NCBI GenBank assembly: GCA_911728435.2
Contig: OU452198.1
Coordinates: 45,041,902-45,105,901, forward strand
Source of the DNA: Apoderus coryli
Lineage: Eukaryota; Arthropoda; Insecta; Coleoptera; Attelabidae
Length of the DNA: 64,000 nt
Direction: 5' to 3'
Below, piece by piece: positions 35,012 through 46,700 of the stretch; positions within the stretch are counted from its first letter, which is position 1, and every line of letters starts with the position of its first letter. Both the position numbers and the translations under genes were made by a program. Under the pieces are notes generated by a model that searched no databases, was not told the origin of the DNA, and worked only from the letters and a program-made list of their open reading frames with translations.

Positions 35012-38000
35012 ATGGAATGTCACCAAGATACGTGTAGAATTTGCGGTACAACAAGCGACAGATATCATTATCTATTTAATAAGGACTCAACATTAAGCTG
35101 GATTGGGGAAAAATTTAAAAAATGCTTTAATTTAATGGTGAATTATAATAAGTATAATATAACAATTATTATTATTAACTACAATCTCTTTTAGTTGTCT
35201 ACAGAAGACTACAAGCCGAAACAACTGTGCCTATCATGTACAGACAAACTAAACGAATTCTCTGAATTCATAGACCTATGCTACATGAATAACCAAAAAT
35301 ACGAATTACTCATTTATAATAATAACACGAACCAATGGCATCAGAATAAAAATACACCGTATCCGTATACATTAAATCAAAATAAACAACAAAGTGTAAT
35401 TGTTAGTAACAACAAATGTACAACGGAAAATGTGGATAATTTAGTGTCGTTTACACCGCAGTTAAATGAAGACATGTTAGGATTTGTGTCGACGAATAAT
35501 AATTTTAGTGATACATTCGATCCTCCAATACAGTTTCATCAAACTATATTACGACAATCACAAGAAGAGTTGTTGGTTAACGTTGATGAACAGGCATTAA
35601 TTCGCGAGGATACTGGGTGAGTCATTAGTGCGTCAATACTTGGTATTACCGTTAATATTTATACGAAATATTGAGACCTAATGCACGACTTCACAACGCG
35701 TTTCATAAATCTCTTTCTCTAATATGGATATGAAAATTGTAGGGAGCCGCATAATGCCAAACTCTTCAAATAGAGGTTGACAATGCTCGATGGGACCAAC
35801 AGCCTCAGCTAGACTATAAGGTTTATAACCATTTGGTACACCCAGTGTGCCATCTTTGGCGTTCGTACCCATAGTCTTCCGAGCAGCACATGTCCATGTT
35901 GCTGCTGTTGCTTTGGGTATCGCCCTTTCTATGTGGCTCTTCCATTCCATCTAGGACAGGGGTTCCCAAACTTATTTTGTCTACTGCCCACTTTGAGAAT
36001 AAATTATTTTTGAAGTGAAGGATGAATATGATGCTTTTTAATAAGTTTGTTGATATCAGGTTCCAATTTACTCAAGAACAGCCGCAAGTCGTCACGTTCG
36101 GTAACATACAAACGATTTCTCTTTTTAGTAAGCAGCGTTGCGACAGCACTAAATCCACGTTCACACAAATATGACGATGGGAATGCTATCAAGAATCGTT
36201 GAATGATTGACCACAATACAGGGTACAATTGCGGGATCGGGTTTTGTAGCCAAAATTCTTGATAGCAATTTTTGAACTTGATTTTTATTTCCTCGTTTGT
36301 TGTCAACTCTATAAGTTCTTCTTCTCATGGTATCGCCGTTTCATTAAAGATTTCTCAACTATTGTAGCCCCTATCACCAACCTCCTAAGGAAAAGCAAAA
36401 AGTTTGCGTGGACCCCAGAATGTGACAATGCTTTTATGTCCATTAAGGAAAGTCTGGTAAAGGCTCCTGTGTTGAGCTGTCCAGATTACACCCTCCCGTT
36501 TGTTGTGCAAACAGATGCCAGTGGTTATGGCTTAGGCGCCGTTTTAACACAACCGCACCCGGATGGTGATCGTGTTGTGTGCTTCTTGTCCCGATCTCTA
36601 ACGAAGCAAGAGCGGAACTTTTCGACGACAGAGCGCGAATGTCTCGCGGTGCTCTGGGCGGTGTTGAAACTTAGGCCATATATTGAGGGCGTACCTTTCA
36701 CGGTGATCACCGACCATTACAGCCTTGTTTGGTTGCAGAATCTGAAGAACCCCACAGGGCGTTTGGCTCGATGGGCAGTCCAACTGCAACAATTCAACTT
36801 CACCATCATTCACCGTAAAGGAAAAGACCACGTCGTCCCCGATATGTTGTCCCGTTCCGTGCCTGTCGTTGACTCCGTAAATGTTGTTGAGAACATCGAT
36901 ACTACTGAGGTCAAGGATAATTGGTACAAGCGTATGATCGATAGAGTCCGCGTCAATCCTTCCAAGATGGGTGTCTGGAGATTTTCCGACAACAGGTTGT
37001 GGAAATATGTAAAGTCAGATCGATATCCTGGACTCACACCTGGTGTCGATAACTGGAAGGAAGTCATACCAAAAGAACATCGCTTAAACGTTATTCGAGG
37101 TGCACATGGACCACCCACAGCTGGACATACTCTCGACTTTGTGAAAAATTCTTTTGGCCAAAAATGTTGGCAGATGTCGCTCGCTTTGTCAAGCGTTGTA
37201 CATTATGTTTAAAATTTAAGCCTGTAAATAGGTTATTGCCGGACCGAATGGTTCCAAATGAGGTGCCAAAGGTTCCGTGGGAAATAGTTGCTATGGATCT
37301 TATGGGACCGCTTCCCAGATCCACGCATGGTAACAGTTATATTCTAGTTGTCACGGATTGTCTTACTAAGTTTTCTGTGGTGTTTCCTTTGAGAAATGCC
37401 ACGTCGAATACCATTATCGGACGGATAGAGAAACAAGTATTCCTCGTATTTGGCGTACCTAGGGTGATTATGTGTGACAACGGTTTACCAGCAGCGTGTT
37501 CAGGAAGTTCGCACAATCTTACAATTGCAAACTGCGTTACAACGCTAACTATCATCCCCGAGCGAATCCCACCGAGCGAGTTAATCGCACGCTCAAAACT
37601 ATGCTTGCAATGTATGTAAGCGAGAACCATAAGAAGTGGGAAGAGCAGATTGATAAGTTGGCATGTGCACTCCGTACTGCGAAACACGAGGAACATGACT
37701 CTTTCCGGTGAGGACTATAAGTCCGATGGCGTGTTTGCGGGCGTCGAAAGGGAAACTTCTGTGTATGATGATCCTGGGACAAGAAATGAGGGGTTTTTGA
37801 TTTTGTTTAGGAACGTCCGAAGGAGATTACAGTTGAGGTGACATTGCTGTGTTGACATTTGAAAACGGATCCAACACCCAGTCTGGTATTTCCAAGTTTC
37901 AAAATGTCCTGGTATCGTTCGGTGAAGTCAATGTGGAGGTTTTCCAAATGTTGGCAGTAGGCAAACAAGTCGTCGTTACTGCAGGATACTGATAAATTCG

Positions 38001-40252
38001 GAAAATTTTGAAACTCACGTCTGCCCATATTCTTTTTGTGCCGAAGCAGTTTGGCTGCGAAAGCAGCAACGACATTTTTTGTTTTAATTAAATTTAGTTC
38101 ATCGCCTTGCAATTGGAGATTCATGTCGTTGAACAATTTATACAGGTCTGTCATGTAAGCTATATCATTCTTTGATGTAATGAGCTTGTTGCGCAATCCT
38201 GTATATCTTTAGTTTCCAAGAACTGTAACACAGAGTCAAACAGGTTGTAAAATCGAGTCAGACAATTGCCTCTTGATAGCCAACGAACTTCAGTATGAAG
38301 CAACAAACGATTGAAATCTTCGTCATTAGTAACACAAAGCTGATGAAATAATCTATCATTCAAAGAGCTGTTACGGATTTTATTGACTGCTTTGATGACA
38401 TATTGCAGTGATTGAAATAGTCGTTCACTTAAGTTTATGGCACCCTGTCATAGCCGGAGCGCCATCCGTAGCAACTGATATAATATTTTTCAAGGGAATC
38501 TCTTTCTCATCACAAAACTTTTCCAATGTATTGAATATGGTTTCGCTTTTTGTATCGGTCTCTAAATTTCTAGCGAACAATAGTTCTTCACATATTTTCT
38601 CATCTTTAATAAACCTCACGTAAGACAGCAACAATGCTTCATTAGTTGGTAAAGTGGACTCATCGAGCTGAATTGAGAATTGACTAGTCCTCAGATGATT
38701 GCACAATGATCCTTCAATGTTTTCAGCCATTTCATCAATTATTCGTCTTTGCACAAAATTATTACTCAAAGCAATTTTTCGGATAATATCTGCGGCGGGT
38801 TTATGAAGCACACTAGTTATTACTTCCTTTATTGCTTATGCAAAATTAACTCTTCTCCAATGTTGTGTGGTTTGCCTTTTTGAGCAATTAACAAAGAGAT
38901 ATTGTACGAAGCTCGAAGTCCGTCGTCATCTTGCTTAGCAGCCGCCGAAAATAGTTTTGCTACACTTGGCTGAGTATTATGCTTCTTCTCTAGGTCTTCA
39001 AAATATGCTAAATTCTTGTCTTTCTTATCTGGATGCATTTTATTCAAATGATCTTGCAGTCTTGAAGGCTTCATTGCTTCATTCGAAAATGTTTTTAGAC
39101 ATATAAAGCACGAAGGCGACGATGGGTTTGTGGGATTTTCAATGAATCGGAATTTAATATATTCCGCACAGTATTGGCGTCTCTTCCTTTTTGAGAAATA
39201 TCGAACCCAGTTTGAGCTCTTGACTACTCTTAATTAATATTAGTTGATGTTCACAAGTTGTAGTCGAGAGCTCAGTCGGTGTCTAAGAGTTCTCCTAGCT
39301 AGATAAAATTACAAATCGCCCCCCAAGCCTCTACACAACACCCCCATTCTTTCTGGATTTCTTACCGCCCCCCTTTAGGCCTGCAGCGCCCACAAGGGGG
39401 CGTTATCGCCCACTTTGGGAACCGCTGATCTAGGATAACTCCTAAATATAGATTGTGGGGCTTTTAATGTCCACCTTCCACGAGCATCTAACATGGGACA
39501 CCCTTCAATTATAGTTCGTATTAACGGATCCTAGACGTACTAATGATTTACCCAATAATTGCAGCAAAAACTTAAATAAAAGTGATAACAACATATTAAT
39601 TATTTATGAAAATGTATATTGCAATACAAATCAAATGTTAGAGACTACGGAGAGCTGTAACAAATTAATTTCAGTGAACGATGTGAGAAAAATGACCAAA
39701 TCGCTTAATAATATCAATAAAAGTGTTAAACAACCTAAAACGACAATCACGTACAAATGCCCGCATTGTGACCGAACATTCAAACGTAGAGGCACTCTCA
39801 ACGTGCACATTGCAGTTCATACAAATATCAGACCATATAATTGCACGCAATGTCCAAAGTCATTTGCAGTGAAATGGAACTTAACCACGCATGAAAAAGT
39901 TCATTCCGGTCAGCACAAGTGCACATTCTGTGAGAAATCGTTTACAGTTCCTAGTAAACTAAAGCGGCACTTGCGCATCCACACAAATACCAAACCGTTT
40001 GTATGTGACTTCAGTAACTGTTACAAAGCGTTTTCTGATAAGCGGAATTTAGACGGTCATAGAATTGTTCATTTAGCGGAGAAGCTTTTCACGTGTGATA
40101 TTTGTAAAACGCAATTTAAGACTAAGAATCAATTGAAACAGCATGTTAAGTGTCATGGGAATGTAGTTTGTTACAAATGTGAGCTGTGTGTTACACAATA
40201 TAGGCACAAGAAGAATCTGGTGAGTCATTTGCGAAGAAGACATGCCCCTTGA
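35012..40252 (+). CDS. ZAD-domain C2H2 zinc-finger transcription factor
   Basis: Exons 35012-35137, 35195-35616 and 39565-40252 join in phase to 411 residues. An N-terminal ZAD has its two Cys pairs in DTCRICGTT and KQLCLSCTDKL, each in a different exon. A linker of about 160 residues, rich in Asn and Gln, follows. Six C-terminal C2H2 fingers follow: YKCPHCDRTF, YNCTQCPKSF, HKCTFCEKSF, a variant C-x4-C finger FVCDFSNCYKAF, FTCDICKTQF and YKCELCVTQY. The ZAD mediates dimerisation and is typical of insect zinc-finger proteins. The family is large and fast-evolving, so no one-to-one name is offered. The second intron is 3.9 kb because of nested transposons. Confidence 0.93.
35949..35956. repeat. 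Left 8-bp target-site duplication of the hAT
   Basis: 'atctagga' sits directly before the terminal CAGGGGTTCCC and recurs directly after the right end at 39428-39435. Eight base pairs is the hallmark length for hAT insertion. Confidence 0.93.
35957..39427 (-). mobile_element. hAT transposon (ZBED5/FAM200-like transposase), disrupted by a Gypsy insertion
   Basis: The ends are CAGGGGTTCCCAAAC on the left and the reverse complement of CAGCGGTTCCCAAAGTGGGC on the right, with a perfect 8-bp duplication outside. On the minus strand transposase pieces follow in order: a BED-finger-like region with LQDHLNKMHPDK (39074 down), SIQLDESTLPTNEALLLSYV and ISVATDGAPAMTGCHKL (38811-38425), LLHTEVRWLSRGNCLTRFY, LHIDFTERYQDI, and, beyond the Gypsy insert, FPSSYLCERGFSAVATLLTK (36306-36004), the C-terminal dimerisation region. 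Frameshifts and the insert inactivate it. It lies in intron 2 of the ZAD gene. Confidence 0.93.
36310..37835 (+). mobile_element. Gypsy-type LTR retrotransposon pol fragment inside the hAT
   Basis: A 317-residue plus-strand frame starts at the end of the RT (WYRRFIKDFSTIVAPITNLL) and continues through RNase H (VQTDASGYGLGAVLTQ, TTERECLAVLWAVLKLRPY, FTVITDHYSLVWL) into the integrase N-terminus. After a frameshift the integrase core shows WEIVAMDLMGPLPRS and RVIMCDNG, the first two acidic residues of DDE. Shifted frames then reach NVRRRLQ near 37835. No LTRs, gag or protease are seen, and the integrase end is internally deleted. It is an inactive fragment truncated at both ends. Confidence 0.92.
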
Positions 40253-40465
40253 ATCCGTTAGCGGCTCGAAGGTCCAGGAAGTGATGTAAATTTAAGTTTG
40301 ATATTTGTGAAAAGTATGTTAAGACTGTAAATACATTTATGGTACAAACCTACTTAAGAATGCTGCTTGAAGCAGTCTTCTAAACAAATATTGTTCGTGG
40401 AACGGTTAAGCAGGAATTGTTCGTGGCTCAATGTTCCTGGCAGCAGCTGGTGTCTTGAAGAAATG
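40253..40465. other. 3' flank of the ZAD zinc-finger gene
   Basis: About 200 bp following the TGA, presumably the 3' UTR. No coding or repeat signature is seen before the LINE tail begins. Confidence 0.4.
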
Positions 40466-40850
40466 GTAAAGGCAAGATACTTAGTGGCTACTACTCGGTG
40501 AATCTCGATGTATTTCATCCTGCTAGAAATCCTAATCTGCGTGGCAATAGTAAGAAACTTGACAAGAAGAGATGTGCTAGACTTCCTCGGAAGAATTTTA
40601 TAACAAACAGAGTTGTATATGCATGGAATTCATTGCCTGAAGAGGTGATAATGGCGCAAACGGTTGACAGCTTTAAGAACAGGCTGGACAATTTCATGGA
40701 GGACCATGGCGATCAGTTGGTCCACTACTCGCTATAGAAGATTAGTGAGGATGACATCAATATTTCAAAAACCTCAAATTAGGAACTGAGCAACAGTTTC
40801 ATCGGTTTTACCGTTTACTGTTTTACGACTAATAATAATAATAATAAAGT
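40466..40850 (+). mobile_element. CR1-like LINE (family A) 3' end, 5'-truncated
   Basis: It encodes the last ~79 residues of the family A RT protein (LDVFHPARNPNLRGNSKK ... FITNRVVYAWNSLPEEV) and ends with an (AAT)n run at about 40830-40848. It is almost identical to 32410-32780 in opposite orientation, so both copies are relatively young. Confidence 0.92.
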
Positions 40851-40879
40851 AAGCGAAAGTCCGAGTCATTCTCTCACTT

Positions 40880-41235
40880 AAGCATGCATATATGAAATAT
40901 TACACGAACATTTGACTGTGAGAAGGTTTTTTTCTCGTTGGACCCCACACAATCTGACTAAAGCTCAGAAAGATGCGCATGTGGATTGGTGCAGGCAAAT
41001 GCTCAAATAATACAGTTGCAGTGCTTCAACAAATGACGAATCAAGGATCTAGGTGGATGAGCCAGAACGTAAACAGCAATCGAGTGTATGGGTGTTGATC
41101 TTCTTCTTCTTCGGTGAAATAAGGAAGACAAACAGTCGTCGTCGGATCTTTCTTCATCTAGACACATCTCGTCAAACAATGGACTATTTGAACGCTCAAA
41201 AAGTGGAACTGATAAGTCACCCTCTGCACCGTGTG
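40880..41235 (+). mobile_element. mariner transposase remnant
   Basis: The frame reads LVGPHTI-like sequence, then LTKAQKDAHVDWCRQMLK, a clear mariner block ('LTEAQKxARVDWC'). About 120 bp later RRRIFLHLDTSRQTMDYLN and AQKVELISHPLHR follow, the equivalent of the DDE region. Asp residues and spacing are degraded, and frameshifts are present. Confidence 0.65.
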
Positions 41236-41775
41236 TTTCATTTTGGCTGCCCTTACAGGATATCTCGCTTATTTTTAAAGATAGAGATTTGCGGTTTTCG
41301 CGAACTGGCGATATTGGACGAAATTGAAAATATTGCATTATGGGACTCAAAATTATCTAAATACAAGGCAAATATTCAAAATATCGTATAAGTGTTATGT
41401 TTATGAAAAGCGCAAAGCATTTATGTTTTAAATATAAAAAATATACAGGATGTCTTATTTAACCAACATTACTTTGGGTTGCATCTAAATAATGACAGCT
41501 CATTTCAAAAATCTGACTACGCCACTGGATCTTTCGTAAAAATATGTATAAAATGCAGTTTTTCCTTTTTCTATAAGTTAAAAGATAGCGTATATACAGG
41601 AAGGGTCCCAAAATGCAATATTTTCAATTTCGTCCTGTATATCAAAAACTTGTTTGCAGTATCACTAGTTTCGCGAAAAAGTAGCCAAGTTCGCGAAAAT
41701 CGCAAATCTCGTATCTTTAAAAATAATCGAGATGTACCGGCGCGTAAGGACAGCCAAAATGGGACACATGGTACA
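41225..41775. repeat. Imperfect inverted repeat with ~260-bp spacer
   Basis: Sequence at 41225-41350 ('cattttggctgcccttacag' through 'gaaaatattgcattatggga') returns in reverse complement at about 41608-41770 with mismatches and one extra ~40-bp insert (ttgcagtatcactagtttcg). It resembles a MITE or foldback with long arms. The central part has no ORF. Confidence 0.7.
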
Positions 41776-41779
41776 GTCC

Positions 41780-42460
41780 TGATTTGGCATCCAATAATTT
41801 TTTCCTTTCCTTTCTTTTTTGGCCTCTACACTAGGTAATCTTTGTAAGTCTTGGACCTACAGTTTATCGTGGAATCCGAACCACGGTCCTCGACCGCCAG
41901 ATGCCAGAACCCACGACTATATAGTCAATAACTACTTGGCATAGGCAAGTCTACCGACTCGGCCGGGAGCACCGTCCATCCAACCACCACAACGCGACCA
42001 GGTACTTTAATACCATAATCACGTGCACATGTGAACATCTCCCGTTGTGGTTGGAACTTCGAACGCATGCAAAAGTATGTTAATCGTAGAGGCGAACATT
42101 TTGAAAAACAATAAAGAAAATATCAACGAAAAATTCCTGTTTTGACTATTAGGCTTATTTAATTTCATGTACCTATTCTATCGACTTATTTCACTGCCAA
42201 TTTCAACATGCATGTTCAAAAATGTCCCCCATGATCATAAAATCGAAGTTGTGTTCTAGAGTTTTCCGAAATTTTTTTTATATATTTGTGGTGGACAGTT
42301 TTACAAGGACAACTCGGTATGGTTTTATTATGTGTTTTGATTTTATTTTTTTTAAAACATTTTGACTAATTTCATTCTTATTCTGATTATGGATTCAGTA
42401 TATTGGATGTCTGCGAATTATAGTTCTAAATTAAAAGGATTTCATGTCCGTAAATATAAT
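41780..42460. other. Intergenic, moderately GC-rich then AT-rich, no gene seen
   Basis: The stretch 41830-42010 is noticeably richer in G and C than its surroundings (ccaccacaacgcgaccagg) and looks like part of another repeat, but I cannot name it. The rest shows no coding, repeat or RNA signature. Confidence 0.3.
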
Positions 42461-42462
42461 AA

Positions 42463-43246
42463 ATGAAAAATAACTTAATGGCAAAGCGGACTAAAATGCT
42501 GGTTTTACATACACAAGGAATTTTGTTTAATTTAGCAGGGCCCCAGTCTAATTCAATTGAACCAGACCGAGGCATGGGTCGACAGATGCTGACGAATTCG
42601 TTTCGCTCTTGTTATGAGCTCGTCAGAGTACCATAGTCGTTGCCCATCTACAAATATCAGCCTGCATTTAAGCACAATAGGATACACAACAGTAGACACA
42701 TGTAAACACGTATCATCTACTTGTACATAGTAATGCATATCCTATACCATGCAGAGGCCGAACAAACTCAATGTATAGGTAAAACCAGTCGTATAAATAT
42801 AAATAGTATGAACACAAAACGCTTGCAGGAGACCATTCTATCCTTCTGCCAGCATCTCCCAAATATTTGGGTTTCAGCAATGCTCGGACGGTGGTCTCCA
42901 AGCGTTCTGCTGCTGTTTTTTTTTTTTTTTATATTTATTTCTATTTATACGACTGGTTTTACCTATACATTGAGTTTGTTCGGCCTCTGCATTGTATAGG
43001 ATATGCATTACTATGTACATGTAGATGATACGTGTTTACATGTGTCTACTATTGTGTATCCTATTGTGTAGACTATGGTACTCTGACGAGCTCATAACAA
43101 GAGCGAAACGAATTCGTCAGTATCTGTCGACCCATGCCTCGGTCTGGTTCTATTGAATTAGACTGGGGCCCTGCTAAATTAAACAAAATTCCTTGTGTAT
43201 GTAAAACCAGCATTTTAGTCCGCTTTGCCATTAAGTTATTTTTCAT
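42463..43246. mobile_element. Foldback (long inverted-repeat) element, ~784 bp
   Basis: The left arm (about 42463-42810) and right arm (about 42928-43246) are near-perfect reverse complements, from 'atgaaaaataacttaatgg' at the tip to 'ggtaaaaccagtcgtataaa' at the inner end, with a 117-bp centre. The right arm lacks about 45 bp that the left arm keeps. No protein is encoded, so it is non-autonomous. Half of a further copy lies in CCT6 intron 4 at 23357-23628. Confidence 0.9.
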
Positions 43247-43386
43247 AGTTCTAAATGTTAAAGAACAGCCTCAGCTAATTGCTAACGTCCAAATTCCCGA
43301 TTTTGGTTCCCTAAAGGTCACACATATACGACCGACGGTCCTCTGCGCACAATGTTAACGTCAAATGTGATCAAAGGCCGTATCAC

Positions 43387-43575
43387 CCTTCTACCGCAGT
43401 GTTGGGGTGTCAGATATGGAGGCGTCAGTTATGGGGTGTGGGATCCCTCCGCCATCGTGTTGGGCAGCGGTTTCATCCTCCGCCGGCGGTGGCGGTTGGA
43501 GGACGGTGGCTAACACGCTGGCGGAGGGATCCTACGCCCCATAACTGACACCCCAACACTGCGGTAGAAAAGTGG
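43387..43575. repeat. GC-rich near-palindrome, ~190 bp
   Basis: 'ttctaccgcagtgttggggt' at 43389 reads inward through 'gggatccctccgcca' to a short centre around 43475. It then returns as the reverse complement ending 'caacactgcggtagaaaag' near 43575. The arms differ at a few positions and by an extra piece (cagatatggaggcgt) on the left. Its GC content is far above the surroundings. Confidence 0.88.
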
Positions 43576-43741
43576 TACAGCTTTTGATGACATTTCGCAT
43601 TGACGTATGGTGTTTGACATTTGACGTATGGTGGTTGACATTTTAGGGTTAATGTTAATGAATGAAATAAAGTAAGTATTCAAATAAATTAAAATATAAT
43701 AATTACATTATTACATTTCGTTATTTGTTTTGATAATTTTA

Positions 43742-46700
43742 TTAATAGTTTAATTCAGCATGCCTCTTAATCCAATCGGAGTAATATGAAACTTTTGTAA
43801 ATACTGATGGTGATGGATAGCCACAAGTGTGTTCAAAAAATGACGATATACCAATTTGTACGCCGTGCGCTACCAATGGTCCGCCACTGTCCGCATTACA
43901 TATACCAGTATTACCAACCCAATTCATGCAAATGTGACTCGATAGTATCATGTTGCCTAGTTTTTTCCTGCATTCTGCTTTGCTTATTATATTGTTAATA
44001 GTAAATCTTAGTACCTGAAAAATAAAATGCCATTAGCTAATAATTTAAATTATTTCTATAAGTTTAGTTTATTTATTTATTAATCCATTATTAAGGGTCA
44101 AGCCAAGCACAATATGGATTAGCCAGGGCAGACAAATAAAAAACGTAATTTTTCTTCTTGGAGTTATAGCAGAATCGTCTAAAACTGCTCCCGTTTTCTT
44201 TAATTAAATCTCGATTCACACTCATCAAACATAACCTTTCAACAACTTTTCTTCTCTCGTAAGTCTTTACTCTTCGAAGCGTAGGTACTAATAGATCGTC
44301 CTACGGTGGCAGTAGTACCTACGTGGAATTGTAATCAAAATCAAAAATGTCTGTCTTATGATGAGGTAAAATATGTTGGTTTCGCTGATTTGAATATCCT
44401 TTAAATTGTCTTCAGTTATCTTTTTAATTTTCCACAAGTTATATCATAGCTCAAGTTCTGCAGTACAGTATTCCGAGTCTCTGGTTGCGAGGCGTCATGC
44501 GCATCTCGTTGCGCATGCCGCCATTATAGGAGAGAATGTGTCAATAATCGCATATACGTAGTTAAGTGGGCTACGCCAAAGATTCTACTCATCGATTATT
44601 TATTTTAGGTAGTTGTTTATATATTTTTTGTATAATCGAATTTATTTGAAACATTTTTGAGTCTTAATTGCCTATAAAAGTCTGCTATTTTGGATCATGT
44701 GAAAAAACTCACCGAGTCAAGTCAACATTTAACTGATAACACCACTCAATGATGTTTTCAATCACTATGACACACCACAAATGTTTTTTTCTACGACCGT
44801 CCTTTATTATTATATGTTCAATCATAACTTGAAAATGTAGTACATTGTAATGCTGATTTTCATTTCCCACTAGTTGCCCAGCAAAAGAAAAATCACCATA
44901 GCAACGCCAAAAATACAAACAAACCAAATTGACAGTTTAAATTATTTTGCAAATTTATGTAATGAAAAACAGTGACATAGTGAATATAGCTTAACACTTA
45001 GTCAATTTAATACTTTTAACTCATCGTATTTAAGCTTACGCCAACAGGGCAAGTATGGGTAAGTTTCGAAAAACAAATATTTTCCTGAAATTTATTAGGT
45101 TTAATATATTCAAAAGCATCCTGTATATGAAAGCAGCCGTAGAAATGACCCTTTCCTACTCGTAGGGAATATATTAGGTCATTTCATGTTCGTTGCCCAA
45201 TATACTGTTGAAATTGACAGCGACATTATGTAGTTAAATATTTTTACGAAAATAAAAATACTGTGGTTATAAACTGAAAAATAAAATTATTTTTAGTCGG
45301 GACCTGACTTCTCTCCTAAAATGGCGGCGTCATGCGTCACAAACTTCTCTCCTCAAATGGCAACGTCATGCGTCACAAACTTCTCTCCTCAAATTGCGGC
45401 GATATGCGTCACATACATCTCTCCTAAAATGGCGGCGTCATGCGTCACAAACTTCTCTCCTCAAATGGCGGCGTCATGCGTCACAAACTTCTCCAAAAAT
45501 GGCGGCGTCATGCGTGATAAACGTCTCTCCTCAAATGGCGGCGTCATGCGTCACAAACGTCTCTCCTCAAATGGCGGCGTCATGCGTCACAATTTGAAAT
45601 TATTGCTGTTTTTTTAATGTTGTGATAACGTATGTTGTCTTGCACATGACTGACATCTACAGTGTGTTCCCGTATTGTTTGGACGACTCTTGTAAATGAT
45701 AAAAAATTTCCGTGTTGGAATTTAAGCTCCTGGGGTCCAGCCCTGCTTGGTTTGATATGACAGGCTCAAATAGACGCAAAGTGGTGTGGATATGTAAACA
45801 ATGTCAAGTCAGAGATGAATTGATCGACGAGTCTCAGTCTGAGGATGGCGATATGGGGCCGTCATCGAGAGAAACACACGGAAGTTTACATGCTCAATCT
45901 TCCTCTTGTGGAAGAAGATCAAACATCATACCTCCTAAAACCAATACGCCGGTACTCTCTCAGAAGGACCCTGATAATACTCCTTACTCAGGTGTAAGCC
46001 ACAAATCGCATACTGCCTCATTAAGTAACGTTGAGGAGATGATTGAACGACTCTCTAGAAAGATTGACGACTTCCAGGAATCGTTAGTGTTCCAAAATCA
46101 TGGAATTGATGACATACGCGGTACACTGCGGGATATTCTTGCCGAGAACAAGGTGCTGAGAAAAGAAAATGAACAGCTAAAACAAACGGTTAACAACCTG
46201 CAAAAGGAAGTGAACATGATTCAAAAAACGATTTCTGTTCAGAGAGAGACCGAAAAGAGATGCAGCAATTTGATAATCCGAGGGTTGCATCAGGAGGGTG
46301 CTTCTGAGACGGATGAAGTGACGAAACTTTTTGCTGGTCTGGGAATGTCGTCTGCTGAATATGGTAGATTGGTGGTGAAAAAATTACCAAGTCGCGCTGG
46401 CAGCAAGCCTTTGCTTGTGACCTTCAGTGACGTGCGAATCAAAAACAGTGTTGTTGAGAAGCGTAAACGTGTAGGGGTGCTAAACTCCGTGACCTTGGGG
46501 TTGGCGGGACCGGACAGGAAGGTGTTTGTCAACGAAGATATGTCGAAGGAACTAAGAGAACTTTTTTACAAGGCGCGACAATTGAGACAATGTGGGTGTA
46601 AGTTCGTCTGGTATAAAGATGGACAAATTTTCTGTCGGAAGAACGAGGAAGCAGGGATGATTAGGGTAGAATCTGCGGAACATATAGATTCGCTCAAACG

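Larger units (their letters stand above)
35660..39535 (-). mobile_element. LINE remnant, split by the hAT insertion
   Basis: On the minus strand, sequence from 39535 to 39436 reads IYLGVILD. After skipping the hAT it continues at about 35948-35660 with MEWKSHIERAIPKATAATW and LGVPNGYKPYSLAEAVGPIEH. These correspond to the 'YLGVILDxxLxWKPHI' and 'KATAALWTC' blocks after the RT core in RNase H-type LINEs. The element is only a ~390-bp relic. Confidence 0.6.

Noticed and set aside
41053..41391. 112-residue ORF as a new gene
   Set aside because: It combines mariner transposase debris with one arm of an inverted repeat.
44709..44927. 72-residue minus-strand ORF
   Set aside because: It lies in AT-rich intron sequence with no homology, no splice sites of matching phase and no codon bias.
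45321..45617. A 98-residue Cys-containing repeat protein
   Set aside because: It is only a translation of the 36-bp minisatellite. Several frames are open at once and there is no homology or splice context.
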